Below, in pieces: positions 50,685 through 61,183 of a DNA stretch of 64,000 bases (the first letter of the stretch is position 1; the number at the start of each line of letters is the position of its first letter). This stretch comes from Zopfochytrium polystomum (Eukaryota; Chytridiomycota; Chytridiomycetes; Chytridiales; Chytridiaceae): positions 1-64,000 of the forward strand of contig JAIVFJ010000104.1 in NCBI GenBank assembly GCA_025765615.1. The letters are read 5' to 3'. Under the pieces are notes generated by a model. The model saw nothing but the letters and a program-made list of their open reading frames with translations, was not told where the DNA came from and did not search any database. The position numbers were made by a program, and so were the translations under genes.

Positions 50685-51754
50685 TACAGCCCAGTCAAGG
50701 CAATTACTAAGATTTCAAATTAACAAGTTCTCATGACGTTTGGCCTCCTATTGTTATGGTAACAAAGACGCCCATCGTTATCAGGTTCCAGGTTCAATTC
50801 CCCGTGATACACTAATTATACGTTAACCATACGTGATAAACTTCGCGATACCACATAGACTGATGCTGGAATGCCCTATCCTTGTCACAACATTATCGTA
50901 TGTCACGTGTCGATTTGGAACCTTAACGATTACCATTGATTGCAACATACAATAGATGGTTGCTTGCTGTGCACTCTGCTCTGCAGGCGTATCCCATACA
51001 CTCGGTTATAAGGCAAGTAATAAGCCGTCCCTTGCCATCTCGAAACTGAAATCCTGGTAAAACTGGTGGTAAACCTTACCTCTGGTTATGAAACTCTTTC
51101 AACCTCATCAGCTTGGTTTGTAGGCTTTAATAAGAATCGAATTGTATGAAAAAAAGGTCTGCTTTGGATCTGATTCAAAAAATCAAAATCAATCAAATCA
51201 AATGATTGTTTGCCAAAATCAGCCATTTGCATTTGATTCAAAGCTTTTTAATGAGTAATTTTTTCGAATGTCTGCCCTATTAGGGGTGATTCGGCCTAAA
51301 AATGCCTAATTTGGCGAATCGAATGTCTGGCTTATTGCAAAAATTGTCATTTGAGTTTGAAACCCCGAATTGAATCAAGTCAAATTGCAAATCCAGCCCA
51401 ACCCGTGTTAACCCCTATTGGTTTGGGAAAAAGCCACTCATTCTTAAGGCTGCGCAGCACAGACTCGGGGCAGACAATCCAGGAAACCACTGCGCATCTG
51501 CCCCTGTGGTTTCCGGAAAAGATCCCTCCGTATGTGGAGATCCACAGGGTCCCTGCAAGTTTTCTTGCGGATTCTCAAAATCCAGCAGAAAAATTCCAGT
51601 TTGGATGAGGATCAGAGTCAAAACTGGCTGACCGCAGAGCCCTAGCCAACACAGTCATTCAGTATGTCCTCTGACCAAGCAGCAAGCAACTTTTGTGCCT
51701 TTGAAACGTCAAACTGGCAGAGAGACATACCCCTGAATTTGACTTCGCATTTTT
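50685..51754. other. AT-rich non-coding interval
   Basis: Contains AATCAAAATCAATCAAATCA-type repeats near 51180 and related TTTGATT words; the same words occur at 31245-31265. No gene. Confidence 0.4.
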
Positions 51755-51827
51755 TGGAGAATCGGGGCATCGATCCCCATGCCTCTCGCATGCTAAGCGA
51801 GCGCTCTACCATTTGAGCTAATTCCTC
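51755..51827 (-). tRNA. tRNA-Ala(AGC), third copy
   Basis: Minus strand: GAGGAAT/ATTCTCC (one acceptor mismatch), same anticodon arm as the other two copies. Confidence 0.85.
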
Positions 51828-52018
51828 ATGTCCCATCGACAAGTATATGCAGGAGTCATTGACATGTGTGTTTGTGAACAATTTCTGATGTGACTGCCTT
51901 GTGGACGAGACATACACTGAGAGAAGGTTGTGTGCACGGATCACTTTGTGTGGGCACAGTTGTTTTTGGCTGGCCAGCAGTGGTTGAGCAGGACAGCTCT
52001 GCGTTGAGCTTTGCCACA

Positions 52019-52100
52019 CTGTGTGTGACTGTGTGTGTGTGTGTATGTGTGCAAACGTGAGTGCGTGCATGCATTGGTCTTTATCTGTGTGTGTGTGCAA
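52019..52100. repeat. GT microsatellite
   Basis: Interrupted (GT)n tracts separated by a short GCAAACGTGAGTG segment. Confidence 0.9.
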
Positions 52101-52223
52101 GTGTGTTTGTCTGGACAAGCATTGCTCACACTGCCTAGCCTTGACCCACTGCAACAGATTGGCCAGCACATCAATCAAAGCTGCTTGAGTTTGAGTTGGG
52201 CTAGTCAAACAGTGAATCAGGGA

Positions 52224-52315
52224 GCCTTCTGCTCAACTGGCAGAGCGTATCCCTCGTAGGAGGTCACACAGCCCTTGCAAGGATAAGGTCGTTGGTCTGA
52301 TTCCAGCAGAGGGCA
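52224..52315 (+). tRNA. tRNA-Thr(CGT) with intron, slightly degenerate
   Basis: Acceptor GCCTTCT/AGAGGGC, anticodon stem TATCC/GGATA and anticodon CGT followed by a roughly 21-nt intron. The T loop reads TCTGATT instead of TTCGATT, and bases 8-9 appear to be missing, so it may be inactive. Confidence 0.6.
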
Positions 52316-52860
52316 GAGATTGGCTTCGTTGACATTTTAGCTTTCAATCACACAATGATTGCAACAGCTGGTTCTACTACTGAACCACTGTTGCTCTTTC
52401 TAATTGGGAATTATTTGTGTCTTGTAAACCTTTCGAAACAAAACCTTCAGCTTGCCCCAACACTTTGAGGCTTATCATGCTTCTCCTGAGCTACTGTGGG
52501 TCCCTCTTTCACACTGCAGGCTGGTTGGGGTGGCTGTGATAACCTTCTAGCTCTGACTGTTTCATTTGGACTTCTCAGACCAGAAGCTTGCTGCAAAATG
52601 GTTTGAGGCTTCGAGGCCAGAGCGGCCAAGACCACCTCCAAGTGCTCATGCAGTGTCAAAAGCAGTAGAAGTGTCAATAGCACTGGGACCAGTGCAAATG
52701 TCATTTTTCCTCAGGGTCACTCGCAACATAACAGTGCTGGTCTGAACAAATGTCCAGATGATAGTTGGTCCTCCAAAAAGAACATTGTAGCTGAGCTGTT
52801 ATATTCCATCTGAGTGGACGCTGTGGGCAGCGTCGGTGTAGCCAGCAACATTGAGAATTC
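52316..52860. other. Non-coding interval plus LINE 3' flank
   Basis: 52790-52860 is the segment also found after the first A tail of LINE copy 1. Otherwise no gene. Confidence 0.5.
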
Positions 52861-53189
52861 TTTTTTATTTTTTTTTTTATTGTTCCAGTCCCAGAGGGGC
52901 TGGTGGGAAGAGAAAGAGCCATCAACAGTGAACCGTAATGGACTACGTCCAGGTATCACCTCAGCAAATCCACCCATGCGCTACAGACATACAGGGTCAT
53001 CAGGCATCTCCACCACACATAAAGCCACAATGATCAAAGGAGAAGGGGAAAACACAGAATCAAGAATATAGAGAAGTGAGTCTGAAGGAGGTCAGTGTAA
53101 GAGAGGGGAGCAGTTGTGAAAAGTCGGAGGGTTGGGATAAGTCAGATTAGGCAACAGCCCATGTCAAGATTGAGAAGGGCAACAGTGGC

Positions 53190-54011
53190 TCAGTGAACGT
53201 CAGAGGGCTCAGCAGGAGATGGGTGACGAGTGGCTCTTGCTTGTTGGCGTGAGGGGAGTTGTATTGTGTGGTGAAGCCAGATAATACCTGCAACAAGTTT
53301 TATGCAGCTGAGGTAGTGGTCAATCCATCTGGAAGAAGCCTTGGTGCGCAAAAGCCAGATGCCTGGGCAAGTGTCAGTGGAGTGCCGACTACATGTGGTG
53401 CAGTGAGGTTGAGAGGGTTGTGAAGAGCTGTTACGAGTTCTGTGGGATGATGGAGTGGGAGGGAGGGAAGAGTTGATGTTTGGAGAAGACAGTGGGTGAG
53501 AGGCTGCAGAACGAGGGTGAGAGGCCTGGGAATTTGGTGGAGGGGATCTGCGGGGCTTGGAGCGCTTGTCAGAGGGCTTGGTGGACTTTGACTTCTCCCA
53601 AGAGAAAGTCTCGCCGCAGAGGCTGATTGGACGGAGGTTAGTGATGTCACTACCCCACACAGCTTTCTTGGGTATGGGGAAGATGGAGGAAGATGCCCAA
53701 GAGTCCAGGATGTCAAGGAAGAGAAAAGAGCGAATGATGAGGGAGGAGAAGAATGCAAGAGCATCAGGACAAGCTGCAAGGAGGAGCTCTCTGGAGATTT
53801 GAGAGGGGCCTGGAGCTTGTTTGAGGCAAGAGATGTGAGAGCGTTTTCGACGCCATTGGCAGAAGGGGCAGCATAACCTTGGAGAAAAGATCTGGGGGGA
53901 TGTGGGGATGGGGTTGCATCTCAGAGTGAAATGGAGTGGATTGTGGGAAGGGAGTGAGGGTACGAGGGCAAAACCAGTGTTCAACCTGTTGTTGGCAGAT
54001 ACCAGGGACAA
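53190..54011 (-). pseudogene. LINE ORF2 remnant with deleted RT core
   Basis: 274 codons. The middle has the RT motif block PIPKK...NLRPISL, but the catalytic FADD box is absent. The remainder aligns with the copy 1 frame ending at 41045. A knuckle-like C-x2-C-x2-H-x4-C cluster is conserved in both copies. Confidence 0.75.
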
Positions 54012-54348
54012 GGTCAGGATCGTGGGTGATTGAGGGACCTTCAGCAGTGGTATAGCAAATGTGGTTGATGCTGGAGTTGCTGTGCATGCGGTTGAGGATG
54101 TTGTTGAGGACAGTCTTTATCTTGTCAGAAGAGAAAAGGTCGTGTCTATGTGTGAGAGCTGTGGCAATGTCCTCCATTTTGTGCTTTTCTGCTGCCTGGC
54201 ATTGGGCACGGTAGATGGCCTGGCGATGGCGGTTGAGGGCGGGGAGTAAAACATCACGATAGTCAGTTGTGTCAAAGAAGCGGGCTTTGTACTGAGTGGA
54301 TGTGGGACAAGAAGGAGTAAGACTGATCTGTGCCCCACTCAGATGGGG

Positions 54349-54744
54349 TCAAAGGAATGGAAGGGAAGATGCTAGCCAGATCATGCGCAGGGTCTTTGGG
54401 GCAATTCTGTTGGGAGGAGTTGAAGAGGAACTGGAGCTTGAGTGTGTGGTGACAGCTGATTGAGCTGGGACAGTAGTGGTAGAAGAAGGTTCAGCAGAGG
54501 AATGGTCGTCAAGGTCCTCATCAATCGGGTCATTGTATTTCAACCATTCTTCAATCGTCCGGAGGCGAGAGCTGAGGAGCTGGGTGGTTGTGTCCACTGC
54601 AGTGAGGAGGCTGTCCAATTGTGCAGTGAGTGGCTCCAGTGTGGTGACTCGCTGATTTAGGTTGTGGATGGCACCAGCATGGTTTTTGAGTGAAGTATCC
54701 ACTTTGGCTGCAGCAGCTGCAAGTCTATGAATGTCGTGGTCCAC
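54349..54744 (-). pseudogene. LINE ORF1-like coiled-coil fragment
   Basis: 131 codons; heptad-rich Leu/Ala segment (about 1-70, for example LNQRVTTLEPLTAQLDSLL), then acidic and Ser/Thr-rich linker. Position at the element 5' end suggests ORF1 or the start of a single ORF. No start of the element could be defined. Confidence 0.5.
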
Positions 54745-54754
54745 CTATGCTAGT

Positions 54755-55143
54755 GACTACATAGAAAGGATGAAAAAGTTGAAGTAAATAAAAAACAAGA
54801 ATTGAATTTAGCTGTTCCTCAATTACCGATGGAACTAGTAAAAATGATAGTTAAAGAAATTGAAATCAAGGACAATATTGATGAAGTATTAAAATTGGAA
54901 AAAGAATTAGGTGTAAACTTAAAGAGAGGAAAAGTGAAGTTTAATAAAAAATTAGAAAAGAAAGGTGAAATTCAAAGTAGAACATGTGAAATATTGATCG
55001 AAATGAAGTTATCTGTTATGCATATTTGGGGAAATCTCTCATTGACCAAAGCAATCATTCTTTTTCATTTTCTTAAGTTTGACACTACACTGCTGTTGAA
55101 AACCAAGTTTGCCTCACATCAAAAAAAAACAGCATCACAGTAA
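54755..55143 (+). other. AT-rich ORF island, Lys/Glu-rich, unknown
   Basis: An open frame of about 125 codons ending at 55143 with strongly AT-biased codons (AAA, GAA, ATT, TTA), unlike any neighbour. The start resembles an F-box core (PQLPMELVKMIVKEI), followed by charged helices. No start ATG at its 5' edge. It may be a fragment of a transferred gene or a decayed exon. Confidence 0.4.
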
Positions 55144-55167
55144 TCAAAGAGGCAGACCACTTTCTGA

Positions 55168-58100
55168 TCAAAATTGGATGAGAGAAGATACTCCCTGGCC
55201 AAGAGTGAAAACATTTTGCTGTGAGAGGAGCTGAAAGTCACCACGAAATCCGGGTGGAAGCCAGCAACAGACTTTTGTGACATCAAAGATGAACCAAACA
55301 CCATCATTTATCACAGACTCAAGAACACCTTCCCCACTCTGCAGCCACTGACCTGACGAATTACGTACACAAAAATTGTGAACGAGGCTTGGAGCTGTAA
55401 CATCCGTTCCTTCCAGTCCTGTCTTCAAATTGACCAGTTTCCTCTGGCCGTTTCCGCTTATCAAAATAACAGATTGTCCATCAGCACTGAATCCAGAAGA
55501 CTTTTTGAATGAAACACCCTTCAGTTCATGCCGCAACTGGCTAGTGAATGCAATCTGAAAATAGCTCCAAATCGAGACAATATCAGCAGGTACATTCCAA
55601 ATTCTGACTGTCTTGTCTCCGCTTCCAGACACAACAAAACGCCCATCAGGACTGAACGCTGCAGAGTTAACACCATAACAGTGTCCTTTCAGCTGAAGCA
55701 GCTCCTGGCCAGTGGAAGCATTCCAAATCCTGACTGTCTTGTCATCACTTCCAGACACAACAAACTGCCCATCAGGACTAAATGCTGCAGAGTTGACAGA
55801 ATCGTTGTGTCCCACCAGCTTGCGCATCTCCTGGCCAGTGGAAGCATTCCAAATCCTGACTGTCTTGTCTTTACTTCCAGACACAACAAACTGCCCATCA
55901 GGACTGAATGCTGCAGAGTTGACACAATAGATGTGTCCCATCAGCTTGTGCATCTCCTGGCCAGTGGATGCATTCCAAATCCTGACTGCCATGCCTTTAC
56001 TTCCAGACACAACAAGCTGCCCATCAGGACTGAATGCTGCAGAAGTGACCCGTTGAGAGTGTCCCACCAGCTTTTGCATCTCCTGGCCAGTGGAAGCATT
56101 CCAAATCCTGACTGTGTCGTCCCAACTTCCAGAAACAACAAACTGCCCATCAGGACTGAATGCTGCAGAAGTGACCCGTTCAGAGTGTCCCACCAGTTTT
56201 TGCATCTCCAGGCCAGAGGAAGCATTCCAAATCCTGACTGTCATGTCATAACTTCCAGACACAACAAACTGCCCATCAGGACTGAATGCTGCTGAGGTGA
56301 CAGAATTGGTGTGTCCCATCAGCTTGTGCATCTCCTGGCCAGTGGAAGCATTCCAAATCCTGACTGTGTCGTCCCAACTTCCAGACACAACAAACTGCCC
56401 ATCCGGACTGAATGCAACTGAGGCGACAGAATTGGTGTGTCCAACCAGCTTGTGCATCTCCTGGCCAGTGGATGCATTCCAAATCCTGATTGTCATGTCA
56501 TAACTTCCAGACACAACAAACTGCCCATCAGGACTGAATGCAGCAGAGTAGACTCGACTGTTACGTCCCAGCTTGTGCATCTCCTGGCCAGTGGATGCAT
56601 TCCAAATCCTGACTGTCTTGTCTCCACTTCCAGACACAACAAACTGCCCATCTGGACTGAATGCTGCTGAGGCGACAGAATTGGCGTGTCCAACCAGCTT
56701 GCGCAGCTCCTGGCCAGTGGAAGCATCCCAAATCCTGACTGTCTTGTCATCACTTCCAGACACAACAAACTGCCCATCAGTACTGAATGCTGCAGAAGTG
56801 ACCCAACTCTTGTGTCCCACCAGCTTGCACATCTCCTGGCCAGTGGAAGCATTCCAAATCCTGACTGTGTCGTCCCAACTTCCAGACACAACAAACTGCC
56901 CATCAGGACTGAATGATGCGGAAGAGACCTTTTCAGAGTGTCCTACCAGCTTGTGAATCTCCTGGCCAGTGGATGCATTCCAGATCCTGACTGTCCAGTC
57001 ATAACTTCCAGACACAATAAACTGCCCGTCAGGACTGAATGCAGCAGAGTGGACCAGATTGTTGTGTCCCACCAGCTTGTGCATCTCCAGGCCAGTGGAT
57101 GCATTCCAACACCTCACTGGCATGTCGTTACTTCCAGACACAACACGCTGCCCATCAGGACTGAATGCTGCAGTTGAGACAGACTCAGAGTGTCCATCAA
57201 GAACATTCATGGAAGCAGGCCAATTTGTTGGCTGCCCCTTCACAACTCGTGGGCATGTCACACCAGGTGGTACCTTCTCAACAAATTTCTTGTGAAATTC
57301 AGAACCACTTGGAGAGAATGGAACCGCAGTGAAATAAACCTGCAATGCTGATGCCTTGAGTGGAATGAGAAACTTTTGCAAAACTCGTTTCATGTCTGTC
57401 ATCAACGTTTCCAAGGTTTTCTTTCCAGAACCATCCAGCAAAGTCTGAAGTTTCGCCATGGCAGGAATCACCAGATTCAGTGAGTCCAACAAGCTGCAGG
57501 CTTCCAGGAAGTGATGTCCGTGATTTTCAAGAAAACTTTGCAACTCGGCCAAGAGATTGTTTGACATTGTCTGATTCTTCACTGAGAATATCTTTGGGGA
57601 GTGTTTCCTTGAGGAGTCGAAGCAGTGCTCCCAGAAGTGCTTCACTGCATATCTGACATGCTCAGGGACCCCTTTTGCAACTTTTTCATTGAAATCAGGG
57701 ACCTCAGTGTGAAACTCGTCAAAGGGCAGATGACACATGTTGAACTTTAGATTCTTGTTCAGTGCACTGATGCACAGACTCGCAAATTGTGCATGTCCAT
57801 CATTCAACTCAATCCTGACAGACAGCCCACATCGGGATGGGTCAGTCAAGTAATCCTTCACAGACTTGTGGAAAATCCTGATCTTCCTTGAGGAGCCATC
57901 AAGCACAAGGATGGGATCAAGCATGCGGATGCATCTCTTCACGTTTCCAGGGCTCCTCCCATCCAGCAGCGACACCATGGCTGCTGCAGTCAGTGGTTCA
58001 TACGCAAGGACAATGATGGACAGCACAGTGTGAAGCAAGGACTCCAACTGGCTCAACTTGGCTGAGTCCAAAATACCAGCAAAGATCCTGTCATACATCT

Positions 58101-60338
58101 TATCAATGCAGCCATTCAGTTTGTCTCCCTCTGGCAGAGAATTGATTTCATCAAGAGTAATGACCTCAGCATTGGAATCCCTTAGGTAGGTGCAAGCAGT
58201 CACAAGCCAGACAAAAATCCCAGATGACTTTGACACAAGAATCTTGGATCCATCATCCACCACAGATTGCTCAGCATTCAATGTTATCAGAAAATTCCGC
58301 ATGTACTCAATCTGATCCGTAATGTTGTCTTCAGCAGTCGGCTCAATTTCAGTGACAGGAATTGTCTCAAAGGCCTTGGAAATGTCTTCTTCAGGGCGTC
58401 CTGTCACCAGCAACTTCACATTGGGAGGAAGCAGCCTGTTCAACTCCTGAAACACTGCCAGGATTTCAACTCGCTTTCCAATGGCACTGCACTCATCCAG
58501 GGCATCCACAACCAGTACCACAGGGTCATTCAGCTTCTTGGCATCAACAACTCTCTTCAATGGCTCAACAAGCAGCAGATTCATCAACTCAAACACAGAT
58601 CTGGACAGAATATCTGGGTTGTCTTGCTTGACTTGAAGCAGAATCTCTCCAAAGTGAATACTGAACTTTGCAAGGCCAAACACCAGAGTCAGCACCAGAT
58701 TGTGTGCACTGTTTTGACGCTCGTCGTCATGCTTGCAGAAGAACAAGCCGCCAAGCATGCCGGAAGCCTCAAGCTCTCTGGAGACTATGGCAGCCATCAC
58801 AGACTTGCCCACACCAGCCACACCTTTCAGCCACATCACCCTGCTGGTGCTGGTCACGGACGGATCTGATGGAGACAGGAACTCAAACACTTTTCTGAGA
58901 AGCCACTGCCTGGATCCAGAAAGTACATCCTTCAGGAGAACCTTCCTCTCATCATCCATGAGCTCAGACAGGGGAGTCAGCCACTTTTCCAATCCATTCA
59001 ATTCAGATCTGGAGAGCGAAATTTCCCTACTTGGGTTGGGTGTCTTCTGCTCAGCCTTCCTGCGACTGTACACTCTTCTTGCAGCAGTGACAATCCTGTA
59101 GTGATACAAGCTTAGTGTGAGAGAGGCGCTTATGAAAGGTGCATACTTTGGGAGATCACTGTCCGGAAAGGCATCGCAACCATTCAGTTTCAGCACCATC
59201 CTCACAGTGTCAGAAACATTGTGGCGGCGAGGGCTCAGAGGATGTGCATGAGGCAAGTCAGGAAACTTGGCATCAAAAGTGCTGAACTCTTTTATCAACA
59301 ACTCCTTATTCCCATCTTCCAGAGTGCCAGACACCTGCCCTGCAAGAAGAACAGGCAGGATGTCAACCCCTCTCTCTTCCTTCATCTGAAGTGCAAGTTC
59401 CCACTAATAATCACTTTTAGCATCTCAAAGTCAAGTCAAAGAGATCACCTCCAACAAGCAATTGTTAGGTTTTGTGTGAGCCTCTTGCATCCGCTTCATG
59501 CTTGCATCAGAGCAAAGCAGGATTATGACTGAAGAATGGAACAAGCCAGACATAAAGTTGATATCCCACTTCTGGCCATAAGCAAGGCACTTTGCGTCCC
59601 AAAAAGCATGCCGACCATCCATTTTGGTCTCTTCCGAAAGAATGTTGCCAGTGTAAGAGTTCGCCAAAGCTGAAGCAATTTCATTGAAGAGAACTCCTGC
59701 AAAAACTTTCTCTGACGCCTGGCAGTAGCTGTTCAAGCGTCAGATTCTGTGGTAACACAATCACCCAACACAGACCTAATAAAGAAAGGATGCCTTTGAA
59801 CATTGGTCTCACATTTCCAATCAGCTGGAATCAACCCCATCCACTTATCTGATGGAGAATTTGATACAACAAGGGTAAGTCTCTGGTGGTCATTCCTAAA
59901 CTTCACAACTCACCCTTGTTGGGCACCAGGCTCTCATCAAAGCTATCACCATTCGCAGCAGCAGCAGTGGTTGTGCATGCTCCAGATGATGCAGTTGGAA
60001 CAGTTTGGGTTGCTCCAGAGGGGTTCGAAGCTGGCACAGCAAGCACCTTAAAATTTTTCAGAAAGAAATGAAAAAGCAGAACAACTGATGAGAAGCTAAC
60101 TTACTTTCCATTTGAAGTTCTGAGAAAGAAGGCTTGCCACGTTGTCTTTCACATCAAGGATCATTTTACGACCAGTTGCAGAGTCCAAGTACACCAATTC
60201 AATGGGACCATCGATATTCCAGCGTGAAGCTACAAGCTGGTGCAGATTGTCAAAGCTGGTGCTGGCAGGAACTTCAATCTTCCTTCCAGTATCGCCAAGC
60301 TCAAAAACCACAGTCCGGGAATTCACTTGGTTTGCCAT
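55168..60338 (-). CDS. UBL-TIR-NACHT-WD40 receptor, five exons
   Basis: Exons (minus): 60338-60105, 60046-59914, 59848-59776, 59728-59449, 59385-55168; introns of 58, 65, 47 and 63 nt, all GT-AG, keep one frame of about 1645 codons from ATG at 60338. Residues 1-78 look like a ubiquitin/PB1-type beta-grasp domain, 79-125 a Ser/Ala linker. TIR about 140-255 (PFFISYCQASEK, FWDAKCLAYGQKW, SSVIILLCSD, ILPVLLAG; candidate NADase Glu E240 in NCLLE). NACHT: Walker A GVAGVGKS at 428-435, Walker B VVDALDE at 532-538, TGRPEED; then HKSVKDYLTDPSR as in fungal NLRs. Thirteen WD40 repeats at about 969-1515. By family, an STAND NTPase that oligomerises on ligand sensing and signals through TIR. The splice plan restores the TIR strand FISY exactly across intron 3, which supports it. 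Exon 1 is the least certain part. Confidence 0.85.
55563..57201 (-). repeat. Array of 13 near-identical 126-bp WD40 repeats
   Basis: Each unit is 42 residues with core AAFSPDGQFVVSGS-x-D-x-TVRIWNASTGQEM-x-KL-x-GH. Units are highly alike in DNA but differ at few codons: the two residues after GH, the residue after SGS (N, Y, W, D, G, K), the one after the next D, and those before KL. One unit (the fifth) ends KLGRNS instead of a GH dipeptide. This pattern is that of concerted evolution with diversified surface sites, known from HET-E-type fungal NLRs. Confidence 0.92.
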
Positions 60339-60901
60339 AATTCTTCAAAAGCACAATCAATCGCAGATTCTGTGAAAAGGAAATGACAGTTAGATTGGGG
60401 GGGGAAGAGAGAGATTTGGAAAACAGGGCATTGGGAGGGCGAGACAGTTTAAAGGAGAGTATTTGTGTTAGCATCAGCAACGGAACAGCTAATATTCAGA
60501 TGTTTCTTTGAAGCATGTTGAAATTGAACAAAGGTAGCAGCATTGACACTGTTGCTAGAGTCTAGCATTGCTGATGATCCTGGCACACACTCTGTCCATA
60601 ATGTCAGTGGGGAACTGATCACCAAAAATCACAAACAGAAAAGAGATATCTTATGAATCACCGTGGTAAAGCGGACAACCGTTGATAGGAGGAGCAGGGC
60701 GTTGAGCCGAAAAAACGCCAGACAGAGCCACCGCCGGATGGGCGGTTGCCCCCAATATGAGCGAGGAAACAGCCGCAGCAGCAGCGGTTTTGATGAAGGT
60801 GGATGGGCGACAGGAACGATGGTGGGACCTGGATTTCGCACGTGTGAGGCAGCTGCGGCTGGGGGTTGCAGCGGCTGCCGCTTCGGTGTCAGGTTCCTCC
60901 A
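60339..60901. other. Upstream region of the NLR-like gene
   Basis: No ORF with a domain. A G run and purine-rich stretch at 60393-60420 lie 55-80 bp upstream of the start codon; no clear TATA box. Confidence 0.4.
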
Positions 60902-61183
60902 CTTATTCAAGCGAACCTGCAAAATGCGATTTGCAAGGTCCGTTGCTCGACAAACCGCCGCCGACACACGAGTCTGCCGTAAACAAGACGCCCAGGGTGG
61001 CCCGCCCTGCCCCGTGCGCGCGCCGGCCCGGCTTGCATATTCATCCGAACCTGCAAAAATGAGATCTGCTGGGTCCGCCCCTCGACATATCGCTGCCGAC
61101 GCCGTGCTGAAGCTGAGGCCAATCCGCCGTAAACCAGACGCTGAAGGTGGCCCACCCCGCCGCGCGCTCCGGCCCAGCTTGCG
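60902..61183 (+). repeat. Imperfect tandem duplication, about 140 bp, GC-rich
   Basis: 60902-61036 and 61037-61183 share the order ATTCA-CGAACCTGCAAAA, GGTCCGYYCTCGACA, CTGCCGTAAACMAGACGC, GGTGGCCC and CGGCCCRGCTTGC. CpG-rich and unlike DNA left of 60650. No coding function seen. Confidence 0.7.

Larger units (their letters stand above)
52861..54750 (-). mobile_element. LINE-type retrotransposon copy 2, internally decayed
   Basis: The A-rich tail is at 52861-52880 on the plus strand (T-rich as written), with the 3' UTR to about 53188. Frame 54011-53190 holds the reverse-transcriptase start motif IFPIPKKAVW...LRPISL, then jumps to the Ser/Pro-rich C-terminal part and the CTTCSRHSTDTC cluster, so most of RT is deleted. 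Near the 5' end, 54744-54349 encodes a coiled-coil segment typical of a LINE ORF1 or linker. Confidence 0.8.

Noticed and set aside
55528..57295. Series of plus-strand ORFs opposite the WD40 array
   Set aside because: They repeat with the 126-bp period and are antisense shadows of the WD repeats.
59404..59736. Independent small TIR protein
   Set aside because: The frame ends just past a GT donor, and splicing to 59385 restores the TIR beta strand ILPVLLAG in phase.
60096..60338. A separate 80-residue protein at exon 1 of the NLR-like gene
   Set aside because: A good GTAAGT donor at 60104 and a frame-keeping join to the next exons make it more likely the first exon.
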